Source: Aeromonas fluvialis (GTDB lineage Bacteria > Pseudomonadota > Gammaproteobacteria > Enterobacterales > Aeromonadaceae). From it: DNA of 64,000 nucleotides. The position numbers were made by a program, and so were the translations under genes. The DNA lies in the NCBI RefSeq assembly GCF_000819885.1, contig NZ_CDBO01000034.1, positions 555 through 64,554 of the forward strand, in the 5' to 3' direction. Shown here one piece after another: positions 7,409 to 16,626 of the stretch. How positions within the stretch are numbered: the stretch's first letter is position 1; the number at the start of each line of letters is the position of its first letter. The notes under the pieces were generated by a model. The model saw only the letters and a program-made list of their open reading frames with translations, was not told the DNA's origin and did not search any database.

Positions 7409-8188
7409 TTAAATATCCCACTGCAGACGTGACTGCAGGGCGTTGGCAACAGGGGCAAGTGGCTCTTTCATCTCGCCAATCAGTACCATATTGGCGCCTT
7501 TGAGCTGGACTATCTCCCCTTTGAGGGTGCCATCTTCAAAGTTGGCCTGTTGCAGGGTTAATGGCACATGTTTGGGCACTATAAAGAGGGTGACTGGCCC
7601 CCTCTTTCCCTGGAGCACCATGTGCAGGGCCGGTCCCTGATAAAACGAACAGTGATTGACATAGGTCACCTTGAGCCCATCCATCCCGCTTAAGGTGGCG
7701 CCATACTTCTCCATCTTGGCATTGATGTTTTGCAGATTGACCTGCTCATCGACACCTTCGATAAAGGGCGCTTCGCCATAGACATGAGCCATCGCCACTT
7801 GTGCGAGGGAGAGGGCCGTGGACGTTTTCTCTGGCAGCGTGATCCAGCGGGTGCTCATTCCGAGCAGGAAGGCGACCGATGCGGCCATGGCGATCTGGCG
7901 CCAGGATGTCGAGCTCCGGAGCTTGACTGGCGCCATGCCAAGGGGCCGGGATGGCGGCAAATCATTTTGCGCATCGCTGTCTTGCTGCATGGCTTGCCTG
8001 AGCAGGATCCGCTCGGCCAGTCCGGCGGGGACCTCTACCTGCATGGCACGCTTGAGGCTTCTGTCGAACTGCTTCATCTCGTCGAGGTAGTTCCTATTGG
8101 CCTGGCTGGTTTCGGCGGTTTTGAGAAAATCCGGCTGTTGATCGTTGGGCTGGATCATGGCGTTGCGGCGAAATTCGAGTTCATCCAT
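7409..8188 (-). CDS. DUF3379 protein, probable membrane-bound anti-sigma partner
   Basis: A 259-residue protein with a cytoplasmic N-terminal part (about 1-95), one membrane segment (about 97-117, IAMAASVAFLLGMSTRW) and a C-terminal domain that would lie outside the inner membrane. This layout fits anti-sigma factors. I recognise it as DUF3379, which in Vibrio and relatives follows a sigma-70-like gene. Its start overlaps the upstream sigma gene by 8 bases, implying coupled translation and equal stoichiometry. No HCC zinc motif typical of ZAS anti-sigma proteins is visible, so the anti-sigma role is inferred from topology and position. Confidence 0.8.
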   Translation of the reverse strand: MDELEFRRNAMIQPNDQQPDFLKTAETSQANRNYLDEMKQFDRSLKRAMQVEVPAGLAERILLRQAMQQDSDAQNDLPPSRPLGMAPVKLRSSTSWRQIAMAASVAFLLGMSTRWITLPEKTSTALSLAQVAMAHVYGEAPFIEGVDEQVNLQNINAKMEKYGATLSGMDGLKVTYVNHCSFYQGPALHMVLQGKRGPVTLFIVPKHVPLTLQQANFEDGTLKGEIVQLKGANMVLIGEMKEPLAPVANALQSRLQWDI

Positions 8189-8780
8189 GTCCGTGTCCTC
8201 TTGCTTGGTTCTTCTGTTCCATCGCCTCCTTGATCTGGTTGCGGGCGCGAAACAGTCGGGTCATGACGGTGTTCTTGTTCAGGCAGAGCATCTCGGCGAT
8301 CTCTTCACCACTGAATCCTCCCACGACTTGTAGCAGGAGTGGCTCCTGATACTCCTCGGGCAGGCGGGCGATGTGACGGTGCAACCACTCGTTCTCCATC
8401 TCCTGTTCGCTGTGCAGCGCATCGTGCTGGGGCTGAGGGTGATCGTCGAGATCCACCAACTCCAGCTGCTTGCGTTCAAAGCGGCGGGCGTTCTCCCGTC
8501 TGAGGATGGTGATCAGCCACCCTTTGGCCGCCTTGTCATCTTGCAGGGTATCGATAGCCTTCCAGGCACGCAGGAAGGTCTCTTGCACCAGATCTTCCGC
8601 CACGTTGGGATCCCGGGTCAGCCAATAGGCATACCGGTAGAGATCGCCGTGCAGCGCATGAACCAGTGCTTCAAATTTGGTTTGTTTGTCAGCCATGGGA
8701 TCAGAGACCGGCGAAGTGGCTGGATCATTTCCACCAATATGCTGTTGAGCGCGTTTTTTTCTAAAAAACAGCAGTGCCAT
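8181..8780 (-). CDS. ECF-type RNA polymerase sigma-70 factor
   Basis: A 199-residue sigma factor. Region 2 (DLYRYAYWLTRDPNVAEDLVQETFLRAW, about 46-73) contacts core polymerase and the -10 element. Region 4 (LPEEYQEPLLLQVVGGFSGEEIAEML and NKNTVMTRLFRARNQI, about 139-180) binds the -35. The two-domain plan defines group IV (ECF) factors. The first ATG at 8780 has AAGGA about 6 bases upstream on the minus strand and is preferred to an internal ATG at 8696, which lacks a ribosome site. It lies 13 bp after batD, so it is probably transcribed with the bat cluster as well as from any promoter of its own. The signal it answers is unknown. Confidence 0.92.
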   Translation of the reverse strand: MALLFFRKKRAQQHIGGNDPATSPVSDPMADKQTKFEALVHALHGDLYRYAYWLTRDPNVAEDLVQETFLRAWKAIDTLQDDKAAKGWLITILRRENARRFERKQLELVDLDDHPQPQHDALHSEQEMENEWLHRHIARLPEEYQEPLLLQVVGGFSGEEIAEMLCLNKNTVMTRLFRARNQIKEAMEQKNQARGHGHG

Positions 8781-8793
8781 AGGGCAATCCTTG

Positions 8794-10329
8794 TCAGGGT
8801 TTGTGGTGGCGGGAGCGGTAACTCCCGTGCGCCAGCAGGTAAATCAGGTGCGCAATACCGGTAGTTTCATCGGCCCTGAGGGTACGCGCCAGAGCGCGCC
8901 ACGCGATGGGCGGGCCAGAAGATGGCCGTGCAAAACAGGCTCGCTCGAGTTCGCCAAGCGCGTTGCCGACCCGATTATGCCCAGCGTCAGGCAACTGGCC
9001 TAATTGATAATAGGAGACCTGCCAGCGCAAGGTCGCCCACTGGATCAGCGCTTTGCGGCTGGCATCAGGCTGATGTTGGCCAAGGGATCGCTGCAGACGA
9101 TAGAAGGCGCGCCAGCGGGGGCCGTGGCGCCATAGCGCACGCAGCGCCAGGGCCAGCAAGACCCACCAAAGGCTCTCTCGCAGCGCTATCTGCGAGGGTT
9201 GCTGATCAGGTTGCCGATTTGTCGTTGTCTGAAACGTCAGCGTGATGGCGGGCAGGCTGGCCTGCTCAATCCGGCCGCTTTGGGTATTAAACCAGGGCAG
9301 ATCAATGGGGGGGAGCAGATAGTCGCCGCTCTGCTCCACGACCAGGGTCTGGCGCCATTGCCGCTCAAACAGCAGCTTGCCATCGCGGTAACGCTCCTGC
9401 TGTTGCTCGCCATCGGGATGGGCCTGTATGCCGCTGGGCAGTTGATGGGCCATCAGGGGGGCAAGCTGGATCTGGCCGCTGTCACCATTTTCCATGGTCA
9501 GGGTGAGGATCCGGATCAGCGGTTCACCCACTTCCCCTATGGTGGCAGGTTCAAGCCGTTGACTCAGGGTGAGCCGGGTGGCCACCGGCGTGGCAGGGGC
9601 CTTGTCCACCTTGATCTGGAGTGGCGTGGCGCGCGCCGAGAGTTTTTGCGGTTTGCCCCCTTGCTGCGTGAGCTGTGCCTGCAAGCGGGGCGAGTCGAGG
9701 TGCCAGAGACCCGGTGCTTTTGCCTGAACGAGCCAGTGGCGGGTGAGCCTGCCGGGCAGACCCGCCTGAGGGGGGGCGATCCACTCGTCACTGCCGAGGC
9801 GACGGATGGTGAAGTGGGCGGAGTTAAGCTCGCCGAGCGCCGGGTGTTGCATGCTGGTGGGCAGCCAAAGAGTCAGGCGGTAGATCACCGGCTGGCCGGG
9901 ATAGATCGGGCCCTGATGATCAAGGCTGGCCTGCATCTCGAGGGGCGAGGGGGCTGGGGGCTTGGGCAGCGCCGCTGTTTGCGCCTCTCTCAATGGCACG
10001 GTGAGCGAGGGGGTGAACGCATTGCCCAGCTTGAGCGGGGCAATCACCACCTCGGTATTGGCGGGTGAATTGCTCTGGTGCAGCGGGATCTGCCAGCGAG
10101 TCAGTTGTTGTACCGGGGTCGTGACTCGGCTCATGGTCACTCTGCCCACCGCAAACTGGCGTAGTAGCGGGGTGATCTCCAGCTCTCCGCTCTGGCGCTC
10201 ACCATCCGCTTCGATGACTAGCAGCCAATCGCCGGGATTGGCCCCCGGCAGCAACTCGGCCCGTGGGGGCAGGGCCCAGCCAAGCGGACTCGCCAGTGCG
10301 AGCAGTAGTCCCCATCCTGCCCGCGTCAC
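8794..10329 (-). CDS. batD: BatD-like protein of the Bat/MoxR cluster
   Basis: A 511-residue protein with an N-terminal signal peptide (TRAGWGLLLALASPLGWA), a large periplasmic part built of beta-rich repeats, one membrane segment near residue 390 (SLWWVLLALALRALW) and a cytoplasmic C-terminal tail. This is the BatD (oxygen tolerance) plan. The start codon is GTG, overlapping the TGA of the upstream VWA-TPR gene in a GTGA junction with GGAGG nearby. Bat proteins were named for aerotolerance in Bacteroides; a direct role in oxygen defence is not established for gammaproteobacteria. It is thought to work with the two VWA proteins encoded just upstream. Confidence 0.85.
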   Translation of the reverse strand: MTRAGWGLLLALASPLGWALPPRAELLPGANPGDWLLVIEADGERQSGELEITPLLRQFAVGRVTMSRVTTPVQQLTRWQIPLHQSNSPANTEVVIAPLKLGNAFTPSLTVPLREAQTAALPKPPAPSPLEMQASLDHQGPIYPGQPVIYRLTLWLPTSMQHPALGELNSAHFTIRRLGSDEWIAPPQAGLPGRLTRHWLVQAKAPGLWHLDSPRLQAQLTQQGGKPQKLSARATPLQIKVDKAPATPVATRLTLSQRLEPATIGEVGEPLIRILTLTMENGDSGQIQLAPLMAHQLPSGIQAHPDGEQQQERYRDGKLLFERQWRQTLVVEQSGDYLLPPIDLPWFNTQSGRIEQASLPAITLTFQTTTNRQPDQQPSQIALRESLWWVLLALALRALWRHGPRWRAFYRLQRSLGQHQPDASRKALIQWATLRWQVSYYQLGQLPDAGHNRVGNALGELERACFARPSSGPPIAWRALARTLRADETTGIAHLIYLLAHGSYRSRHHKP

Positions 10330-11783
10330 CAGGGCTCCTCCACCTTGATCATGTCCCGGCGCAGCGCCTCTTTGCGCAGACGCTGCTCCAGCAGCAACAC
10401 CGGGGGAGAGGGGGGCAGGGGCATTGCCGTTGCATGCTGATCAGTTGTTGGTTCGGGCTGCTTGCTGTTGCTGTTATCGGGAGCGGCTACCGCTCCCGCA
10501 CCACCCTGTAACAGAGAGAGGTTATAGAGCGCATCTTCATGGTCGGGTTTCAGCGCCAGAGCGGCCAGATAGGCCTCTTTGGCTGAGGCAAACTCCCCCA
10601 GTTGCAGCAGGGCATTGCCGCGGTTGTAGTGGGCGGTGGCGCTGGCCGTTTCCTGATAGGCTGCGATGGCTAGCCGGTAGGCTCCGGCCCGATACCAGGC
10701 ATTGCCACGCCAGATCGGGTCGTTGAAAGTGCGAGCGGCACGCTGAAAATCCCCCTGTTGATAAGCCTGCATCGCGTGCAGATCCCCCCTCTCTACCGCT
10801 TGCAGATCTTGTGGCGCAAGCAGTTGCGATCCCATCATCATTACCACCATCAGCCGTGCGCCGACTCTGGCCAGCAAGGCCAGCGGTAATAAAGGGATCA
10901 GCAACCAGGGGCCAAGATCCAGTGGCGCCGGGGTGAGGGCCGAGGTAGTGGTGGGGAGGGGGGCAAAGCGGGGGACATCGCTGCCAAGCCACTGTAGCTC
11001 ACCGCCGAGACGATTGGCCAGTGCGGCAATGGCCTGACTATCGGGGGTGGGCAACTGTGCAGGCATGCGGGTGGCAAACCCCAACTCATTGGCCGGGATG
11101 GCGGGCATGGGGGCCGGTTGACCGCTGCTGGCAAGCAGGATATCGAGGCGTGCCGACTGGGTATCGCGGCAGAGAAGGCGCTGCTGGCAGGGCCACAGGG
11201 CGGCAATTTGGGTCATCTGACTCTGGGTGAGGTCGTCGGTGATCAGCAGCAGGCGCGCCTGTTCATCGGGGGCCAGCTGCTTCATGGCAAGTTCCACCGC
11301 CCGTGCCGGGTTGCTGCCTTGCAGCGGCATGATATCGGGGCGCAAGTCGGGTAGCAGCAGCGAAAGGGCCTGATGATCCCGGGTGGGCGGCATGGCGAGG
11401 TAGGCATCGCCAGCGTAGAGGATCAGCGCGATGCGCTCGCCCTTGGCACGGCTCAGTAGTTGCTGCAACTGCCACCTGACACGGGTTGCCCGATCCGGTT
11501 TGAGGTCGGTGGCGTTCATTGAGCGTGACAAGTCCAGCAGCCAGATATCGAGGGGGGCCGCAGGCTGCGCTTGCAGCCCACCACGCAGGGCTGGCCCGCT
11601 CAGGGCCAAAATCACCGGCAGGGTTGCCAGCCAGCGCCAGTGGCGCTGAGGGCGGGATGCTGGCAGCAGATAAGCCTGCATGGCTGGCGCGAGTAGCGGG
11701 GGCTGGCGATGGCGGCGCCACCCTTGCCAGAGCCAGGGAATGAGTGCGATCAGCCACAGGGGGCGGAGTAAGATCAGCTCCAT
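10326..11783 (-). CDS. batB: VWA domain protein with C-terminal TPR (BatB-BatC fusion)
   Basis: A 485-residue membrane protein. Two N-terminal membrane segments (about 5-20 and 52-65) precede a von Willebrand A domain with the MIDAS signature DLSRSM at 84-89. A further membrane segment lies near 293-315. The C-terminal half carries TPR-like repeats (WYRAGAYRLAIAAYQ, AHYNRGNALLQLGEFASAKEAYLAALALKPDHEDALYNL) and a low-complexity tail. Bacteroides has BatB and BatC as separate genes; the fusion is common in Proteobacteria. It overlaps batD by four bases and batA by ten, so all three are probably co-translated. Confidence 0.88.
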   Translation of the reverse strand: MELILLRPLWLIALIPWLWQGWRRHRQPPLLAPAMQAYLLPASRPQRHWRWLATLPVILALSGPALRGGLQAQPAAPLDIWLLDLSRSMNATDLKPDRATRVRWQLQQLLSRAKGERIALILYAGDAYLAMPPTRDHQALSLLLPDLRPDIMPLQGSNPARAVELAMKQLAPDEQARLLLITDDLTQSQMTQIAALWPCQQRLLCRDTQSARLDILLASSGQPAPMPAIPANELGFATRMPAQLPTPDSQAIAALANRLGGELQWLGSDVPRFAPLPTTTSALTPAPLDLGPWLLIPLLPLALLARVGARLMVVMMMGSQLLAPQDLQAVERGDLHAMQAYQQGDFQRAARTFNDPIWRGNAWYRAGAYRLAIAAYQETASATAHYNRGNALLQLGEFASAKEAYLAALALKPDHEDALYNLSLLQGGAGAVAAPDNSNSKQPEPTTDQHATAMPLPPSPPVLLLEQRLRKEALRRDMIKVEEPW

Positions 11784-12766
11784 CTGCGTGCGCCTCGTGC
11801 CAGCCAGCTACGCACCGTGCGAAACTCCAGTCTGCCGCGCCCTGATGGCAGAAGCAGCAAGCCACAAAGCAGTGCCAACGGCCACGGGTAGAGCTCGATC
11901 ACCGGTTGGTAGTGGGCAACCGGCATGGGGGCCGGCTCAAGGGCATTGAGGGTCGTGTTGATGGCATCGAGGTCGCTCTGGGTGCGCGCCCTGAAATAAC
12001 GCCCCTGGCCTGTCTGGGCCAGCTCTTGAAGAAGCGGCTCGTCCAGTTCGCTGCTGGGGTCAGCTTGACCGCTGCCTGCCTCATCGTAGGGTTGGATAAA
12101 GGTATCGGGATCGGCCCCCACCCCCAGCGTATAGATCCGTATGCCCTGTGCTGCGGCGAATTTGGCCTCCTGCAGCGGGTCGGCATTGCCTGCGGTATTG
12201 CGGCCATCGGTGACCAGCAGCAGGGCGGTGGGGCGATGGGGATCCCCATGCTGGCGTGCCAACTGGATCGCCTCGCCAAGGGCGGTGGTACGGCCGACCA
12301 GATCAAAGTCGAGCTCGTCGCTCAAGGTCAACAGCGCCGGGATCTCCTGGGTGAGGGGAGAGAGCAGGTAGGCGTGATCGGCAAAGACGATGAGGCCCAC
12401 CCTGTCACCGGCCCGTTTGGCGATCAGCGCCTTGATCTGCTGGCGCACCGCCGTCAAGCGCGCTTGTTGCTCGCCGTTATCGAGCATATCAGGGGTGCGC
12501 ATGCTGTCTGACAGATCCACCGCCAGCAGCAGATCCCGACTCCCGTCATATTGGATTACCGGTTCTCCCCACCATTGGGGGCGGCACAGGGCGAGGATAA
12601 GGGCGCACCAGAGCAGCATGGCGCGCCAGAGCGGTAATCCGGCCTGGGGGCGCAGCAGCGCAAACCCGGGGTGAGCCAGATAGCCGCGGCGCAGGGGCGG
12701 CAAGGCGAAGCGCACCAGCAAGGGCAGCACCAGCGCCAGCGCAAACCAGGGCCAGGCCAGGATCAT
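11774..12766 (-). CDS. batA: VWA domain protein BatA
   Basis: A 330-residue protein with two N-terminal membrane segments (about 2-24 and 48-61), a VWA domain opening with the MIDAS motif AVDLSDSM (D84-S86-S88), and a membrane segment close to the C-terminus (YPWPLALLCGLLLL). I chose the ATG at 12766 because GGAGG lies 6 bases upstream and the codon overlaps the previous stop in an ATGA junction; a longer in-frame reading to 12964 runs inside the upstream gene. BatA and BatB VWA domains are thought to form a metal-dependent scaffold acted on by the MoxR ATPase. Confidence 0.9.
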   Translation of the reverse strand: MILAWPWFALALVLPLLVRFALPPLRRGYLAHPGFALLRPQAGLPLWRAMLLWCALILALCRPQWWGEPVIQYDGSRDLLLAVDLSDSMRTPDMLDNGEQQARLTAVRQQIKALIAKRAGDRVGLIVFADHAYLLSPLTQEIPALLTLSDELDFDLVGRTTALGEAIQLARQHGDPHRPTALLLVTDGRNTAGNADPLQEAKFAAAQGIRIYTLGVGADPDTFIQPYDEAGSGQADPSSELDEPLLQELAQTGQGRYFRARTQSDLDAINTTLNALEPAPMPVAHYQPVIELYPWPLALLCGLLLLPSGRGRLEFRTVRSWLARGARRWS

Positions 12767-13302
12767 GGATGCCTCCGCGCGGTTTTGCGCTCCGAGCGGA
12801 GAGATCGCTGTAAAAAGAGGGTTTGACCCCAGCGGCGATACTCTTGCCGCAACTGTTCGCACTGTTCGCGAGCCGGGTTCTGGCTGCCATAGAGCCAACT
12901 GCGCCAGTGAGGCGAGAACTGGCTGAAGTTGCTGCCGCCGTGACGATCGATGAAGGCGAGCCACGCCTCTCCCTGCAGCTGGCGTGCCTCGGGCCAGCGT
13001 TGCAGCGCTTCATGACGCAGGGCCTCCTGCATGCGCATCACCAGCAGCGCCGGATCTCCCTCCAGCTGGCGGTACCAGCGGCGGTAACGTATCACCCTAC
13101 GGGCAATCAGGACGATCAGAAACAGAAGTAAACTGGCGATCAGGAGCCACCATAGCGCCTGTGCTCTGGGATCCAGGCTCTGTTCAATCAGATCCGGCCC
13201 CGGGTGAATGTCGCGCATCAAGGCGGTCAGCGGCGGGGTCATGGCGTCGGAGGCAGGGCTGGCACTGTCGAGCTCGGCGGGCGAGATCATCCCTGATGAC
13301 AT
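12763..13302 (-). CDS. DUF4381 membrane protein of the Bat/MoxR cluster
   Basis: A 179-residue protein with one membrane segment (about 49-66, ALWWLLIASLLLFLIVLIARR) and a basic cytoplasmic C-terminal domain. DUF4381 genes sit between the DUF58 and batA genes in many proteobacterial MoxR clusters. I chose the ATG at 13302, which has AGGAGG 4 bases upstream; the first in-frame ATG at 13317 lacks one. It overlaps DUF58 by 16 bases and batA by four. Its biochemical role is unknown. Confidence 0.85.
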   Translation of the reverse strand: MSSGMISPAELDSASPASDAMTPPLTALMRDIHPGPDLIEQSLDPRAQALWWLLIASLLLFLIVLIARRVIRYRRWYRQLEGDPALLVMRMQEALRHEALQRWPEARQLQGEAWLAFIDRHGGSNFSQFSPHWRSWLYGSQNPAREQCEQLRQEYRRWGQTLFLQRSLRSERKTARRHP

Positions 13303-14192
13303 AACCCCTCCTGCCACTGCTGTTGCAGCGTCTGGCTGTTATCGAGCAGGTAAAGGCGCTGCACCAGCGGCAACAACTGCTGCTTGCCGTGGGCCAGTTG
13401 CTGTTCGGCCGCTTGCCGGTAGCGGCGGGAGAAACCGGCATGGCCCCCATCCAGCCAGCCCTGATAGTGCTGCCCTGGCCGATCAATGGCCACTGGCAGC
13501 TGGCCGCCTCGGGGAAGGGCTGCCTCAAGGGGATCACGGATCTGCCAATAGTGAATATCGTGGCGCCGCGAGAGCAGTTGCAACTGCTGACAGAGTGCCG
13601 ATTCGCAGGGTCTGTGATCGGTGATGATCGTCAGCTTGGCGCCGTGAGGCAGCTTTACGCCGGACAAGGTGTCGGCCAGCGAGTGAGAGGGTACCCGACG
13701 TGCCAGCCCTTGCTGATAGTGATGGCAGAGGGATTCGAGCAGTGGCAGCACGCTGCCGCGCTGGCTCTGCTGGTGATGGGGGATAAGCCCGTGACAGATC
13801 AGGGTGTTGTGCTGCTTCTCCCCTTGCCAGATCAGGGCTGCCACCAACTCGCACCCCAGGCGCGCCTTGAGCTGCAGAGTGGAGCCGAAATACATGGCGG
13901 GAGAGAGATCGAGCAGCAGCCAGTGCGCCTGATCGAGCTCTTCACTATAGAGGCGGGTATAGGGGCGACCGAGGCGTGCGGTCACTCGCCAGTCGATATG
14001 GCGTACCTCGTCACCGGCCTGATAGGCGCGCAGCTCCCGAAACGTGAGCCCGGGGGAGCGGCCCGGTTTGCCGCGTTCGCTGCTGCTTCTGCCCGCGTGA
14101 GGTGGCGTCTTGGCCTTGGCCCAGAGCCGGATATTGAGCAGCCGTGGCAGCGACAGGGCGATGTCGGGATGCAGGCTGGGATCTAGGGGCAT
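13287..14192 (-). CDS. DUF58 domain protein
   Basis: A 301-residue soluble protein. The block GRSPGLTFRELRAYQAGDEVRHIDWRVTARLGRPYTRLYSEE (about 43-84) is the conserved core of DUF58, a divergent VWA-like fold. LLLDLSPAMYFGS near residue 93 is the degenerate MIDAS region. DUF58 genes almost always follow moxR, and the pair is taken to act together, the ATPase remodelling or loading the VWA-like protein. It overlaps moxR by ten bases. Confidence 0.9.
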   Translation of the reverse strand: MPLDPSLHPDIALSLPRLLNIRLWAKAKTPPHAGRSSSERGKPGRSPGLTFRELRAYQAGDEVRHIDWRVTARLGRPYTRLYSEELDQAHWLLLDLSPAMYFGSTLQLKARLGCELVAALIWQGEKQHNTLICHGLIPHHQQSQRGSVLPLLESLCHHYQQGLARRVPSHSLADTLSGVKLPHGAKLTIITDHRPCESALCQQLQLLSRRHDIHYWQIRDPLEAALPRGGQLPVAIDRPGQHYQGWLDGGHAGFSRRYRQAAEQQLAHGKQQLLPLVQRLYLLDNSQTLQQQWQEGLCHQG

Positions 14193-15133
14193 GGCACCTG
14201 ATCCAGCAGTTGGGCGATCAGGATGTCATTATCCAGATTGTCGGCCAGTGCCTGATAGCTGGGGATTAGACGGTGTCGTAGCACCGGATAGGCCTGCAAC
14301 TGGATATCTTCCGGCAGTACATAGTCACGCCCGGCCAGCCAGGCGCGGGCGCGGGCGGAGCGAGCCAGCCCCAGTGTCGCCCGGGGGCTGGCCCCCACGG
14401 CAATCAGCGGCTCAAGGGCAGGGCAGAGACCGCTGCCCGGGCGGGTGGCGCAGACCAGCTCCACCAGATAGTGCTCCAGTCTGCTTTGCATGGTCACCGC
14501 CAGCACGTCGCTACGGGCTCGTTGCAAGGTGGTCTGGCTCAGGGTCACCGGCGCCGTGCCAAGTTGTTCGCCACTGGCGTTGAGCTGCAAGATGGCGAGC
14601 TCCATGGTGGGGCTCGGGTAATCCACCATCAGTTTGAGCAGAAAGCGGTCGAGCTGCGCCTCAGGCAGGGGGTAGGTTCCCTCCTGCTCGATGGGGTTCT
14701 GGGTGGCGGCCACCATAAAGAGAGGCGGTAGCCGCCAGCTCTTTTTGCCCACGGTGATCTGGTGTTCGGCCATGGCTTCCAGCAGCGCTGATTGCACCTT
14801 GGCTGGCGCCCGGTTGATCTCGTCTGCCAGCACCAGATGGTTGAAGAGGGGGCCCGGTTGAAATACAAAACTGGCATCCTGCGGGTGAAACACCTCGCTG
14901 CCGGTGAGATCGGCGGGAAGCAGATCGGGAGTGAACTGGATACGGGCAAAGCGCCCCTCAACGGCGCCAGCCAGCGCCTTGACGGCGCGGGTTTTGGCAA
15001 GACCGGGAGCCCCTTCGATTAACACATGTCCTTCACATAACAGGGCAATCAGGAGTCCTTCGATGAGCTCCTCCTGCCCCAGGATCTGACTGCCAAGATA
15101 GTCCCTAAGCGCGCTGAACTCGGCCGCTGCCAT
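14183..15133 (-). CDS. MoxR-family AAA+ ATPase
   Basis: A 316-residue AAA+ protein. Walker A is GAPGLAKTR (about 40-48) in the MoxR form with Ala before Lys. Walker B is [22 protein letters not shown] (about 100-121), followed by sensor 1 ([26 protein letters not shown]). MoxR ATPases act as chaperone-like factors for VWA proteins. It is the first gene of the eight-gene minus-strand run, and its promoter must lie in the 182-base gap shared with divergent fadI. Confidence 0.93.
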   Translation of the reverse strand: MAAAEFSALRDYLGSQILGQEELIEGLLIALLCEGHVLIEGAPGLAKTRAVKALAGAVEGRFARIQFTPDLLPADLTGSEVFHPQDASFVFQPGPLFNHLVLADEINRAPAKVQSALLEAMAEHQITVGKKSWRLPPLFMVAATQNPIEQEGTYPLPEAQLDRFLLKLMVDYPSPTMELAILQLNASGEQLGTAPVTLSQTTLQRARSDVLAVTMQSRLEHYLVELVCATRPGSGLCPALEPLIAVGASPRATLGLARSARARAWLAGRDYVLPEDIQLQAYPVLRHRLIPSYQALADNLDNDILIAQLLDQVPCP

Positions 15134-15225
15134 GCGATAAACCCGTTGTTTTTATGGAAGTTGATCTTTTTATACTCCAGTTGCTTCCCAAGGGCGAGCA
15201 AAGGGGGCTTGCCGTGCTTAATTTA

Positions 15226-15247
15226 GTTTCAATCAGCTGTATGAAAC
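15226..15247. promoter_or_regulatory. Palindrome in the moxR-fadI intergenic region
   Basis: GTTTCA and TGAAAC flank a 10-base centre containing CAGCTG. Eighteen of 22 positions are symmetric. It lies 69 bases upstream of fadI and 93 upstream of moxR, so it could regulate either. The arms are in the opposite orientation to a PsrA site and it does not match FadR. Confidence 0.45.
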
Positions 15248-15315
15248 TTGTGATTGGATTGTTAAGATGTGGCGCAATGAGGTCAGACCTCTGCCTTTTA
15301 AACCAAGGAGCCAGG

Positions 15316-16626
15316 ATGAAACAGCCATTGAAACTGACGACTCGCCAGGGCGAACGGATTGCCGTCGTGGCGGGGCTGCGAACCCCCTTTGCCAAGCAGG
15401 CGACTGCCTTTCATGGCGTGCCTGCAGTCGATCTCGGCAAACTGGTGGTGTGCGAGATGCTCGCTCGCACCGATCTCGACCCCAAACTTATCGACCAGTT
15501 GGTGTTTGGTCAGGTGGTGCAGATGCCGGAAGCCCCCAACATTGCCCGCGAGATCGTGCTTGGCACCGGCATGAGCGTCAGCACCGATGCCTATAGTGTC
15601 TCCCGCGCCTGCGCCACCAGTTTTCAGGCGGTGGCTAACGTCACCGAATCCATCATGGCCGGTACGGTGGATATCGCCATCGCTGGCGGTGCCGACTCCT
15701 CTTCCGTGCTGCCCATCGGGGTAAGCAAGAAGCTGGCTCGCGCCCTGGTGGATCTCAACAAGGCGCGTAACCTACAGCAGCGTTTCAACATTCTGCGTCA
15801 ATTGCGGGTCAAGGATCTGCTGCCGGTGCCGCCTGCAGTGGCGGAATACTCCACGGGACTTTCCATGGGGCAGACGGCCGAGCAGATGGCCAAGAGCCAC
15901 CAGATCAGTCGCGAGGCGCAAGATGCGCTGGCTCACCGCTCCCACACCTTGGCTGCCCAGGCCTGGGCCGATGGCAAGCTCAGTGGCGAGGTGTTTACTG
16001 CCCATGTGCCGCCCTACAAGTCACCGCTGGAGCGAGACAACAACATCCGTGAAAGCTCGGATCTGGCGAGCTACGCCAAGCTCAGGCCGGTGTTTGACCG
16101 GGTTCATGGCACTGTGACGGCGGCCAACGCCACCCCGCTCACCGACGGTGCCGCCGCCGTGCTGCTGATGCGGGAAGGGCGGGCGAAGGAGCTGGGTCTC
16201 GAGCCGCTTGGGTTTATCCGCAGCTTCGCCTTCTCCGCCATCGATGTCTGGCAGGACATGCTGATGGGTCCCTCCTATGCCACGCCGCTGGCGCTGGACC
16301 GTGCTGGTATTACGCTTGCTGACCTGACGCTCATCGATATGCATGAAGCCTTTGCAGCCCAGACCCTGGCCAACCTCAAGATGTTTGCCAGCAAAGAGTT
16401 TGCCCAGAGCAAATTGGGGCGCGATCAGGCTATTGGCGAGGTGGACATGGAGAGGTTCAACGTCCTCGGTGGTTCGCTTGCCTATGGCCACCCCTTTGCC
16501 GCGACCGGTGCGCGGATGATCACCCAGACCCTGCACGAGCTGCGGCGTCGCGGCGGGGGATTGGGGCTTAACACCGCCTGCGCGGCGGGTGGATTGGGCG
16601 TGGCGATGGTGTTGGAGGTTGAATGA
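15316..16626 (+). CDS. fadI: 3-ketoacyl-CoA thiolase FadI
   Basis: A 436-residue thiolase, exactly the usual FadI length. It cleaves 3-ketoacyl-CoA in the anaerobic-type beta-oxidation complex, where it partners FadJ. The nucleophilic Cys lies in SRACATSF (about residue 99). MHEAFAAQ gives the variant NEAF block, [17 protein letters not shown] holds the catalytic His, and [13 protein letters not shown] ends the protein. I chose the ATG at 15316, five bases after AAGGAG; upstream in-frame starts fall in the promoter region. It overlaps fadJ in an ATGA junction. Confidence 0.96.
   Translation: MKQPLKLTTRQGERIAVVAGLRTPFAKQATAFHGVPAVDLGKLVVCEMLARTDLDPKLIDQLVFGQVVQMPEAPNIAREIVLGTGMSVSTDAYSVSRACATSFQAVANVTESIMAGTVDIAIAGGADSSSVLPIGVSKKLARALVDLNKARNLQQRFNILRQLRVKDLLPVPPAVAEYSTGLSMGQTAEQMAKSHQISREAQDALAHRSHTLAAQAWADGKLSGEVFTAHVPPYKSPLERDNNIRESSDLASYAKLRPVFDRVHGTVTAANATPLTDGAAAVLLMREGRAKELGLEPLGFIRSFAFSAIDVWQDMLMGPSYATPLALDRAGITLADLTLIDMHEAFAAQTLANLKMFASKEFAQSKLGRDQAIGEVDMERFNVLGGSLAYGHPFAATGARMITQTLHELRRRGGGLGLNTACAAGGLGVAMVLEVE

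Noticed and set aside
15226-15247. PsrA operator upstream of fadI
   Set aside because: PsrA sites have GAAAC...GTTTC with a short spacer; here the arms are in the opposite order and 10 bases apart.
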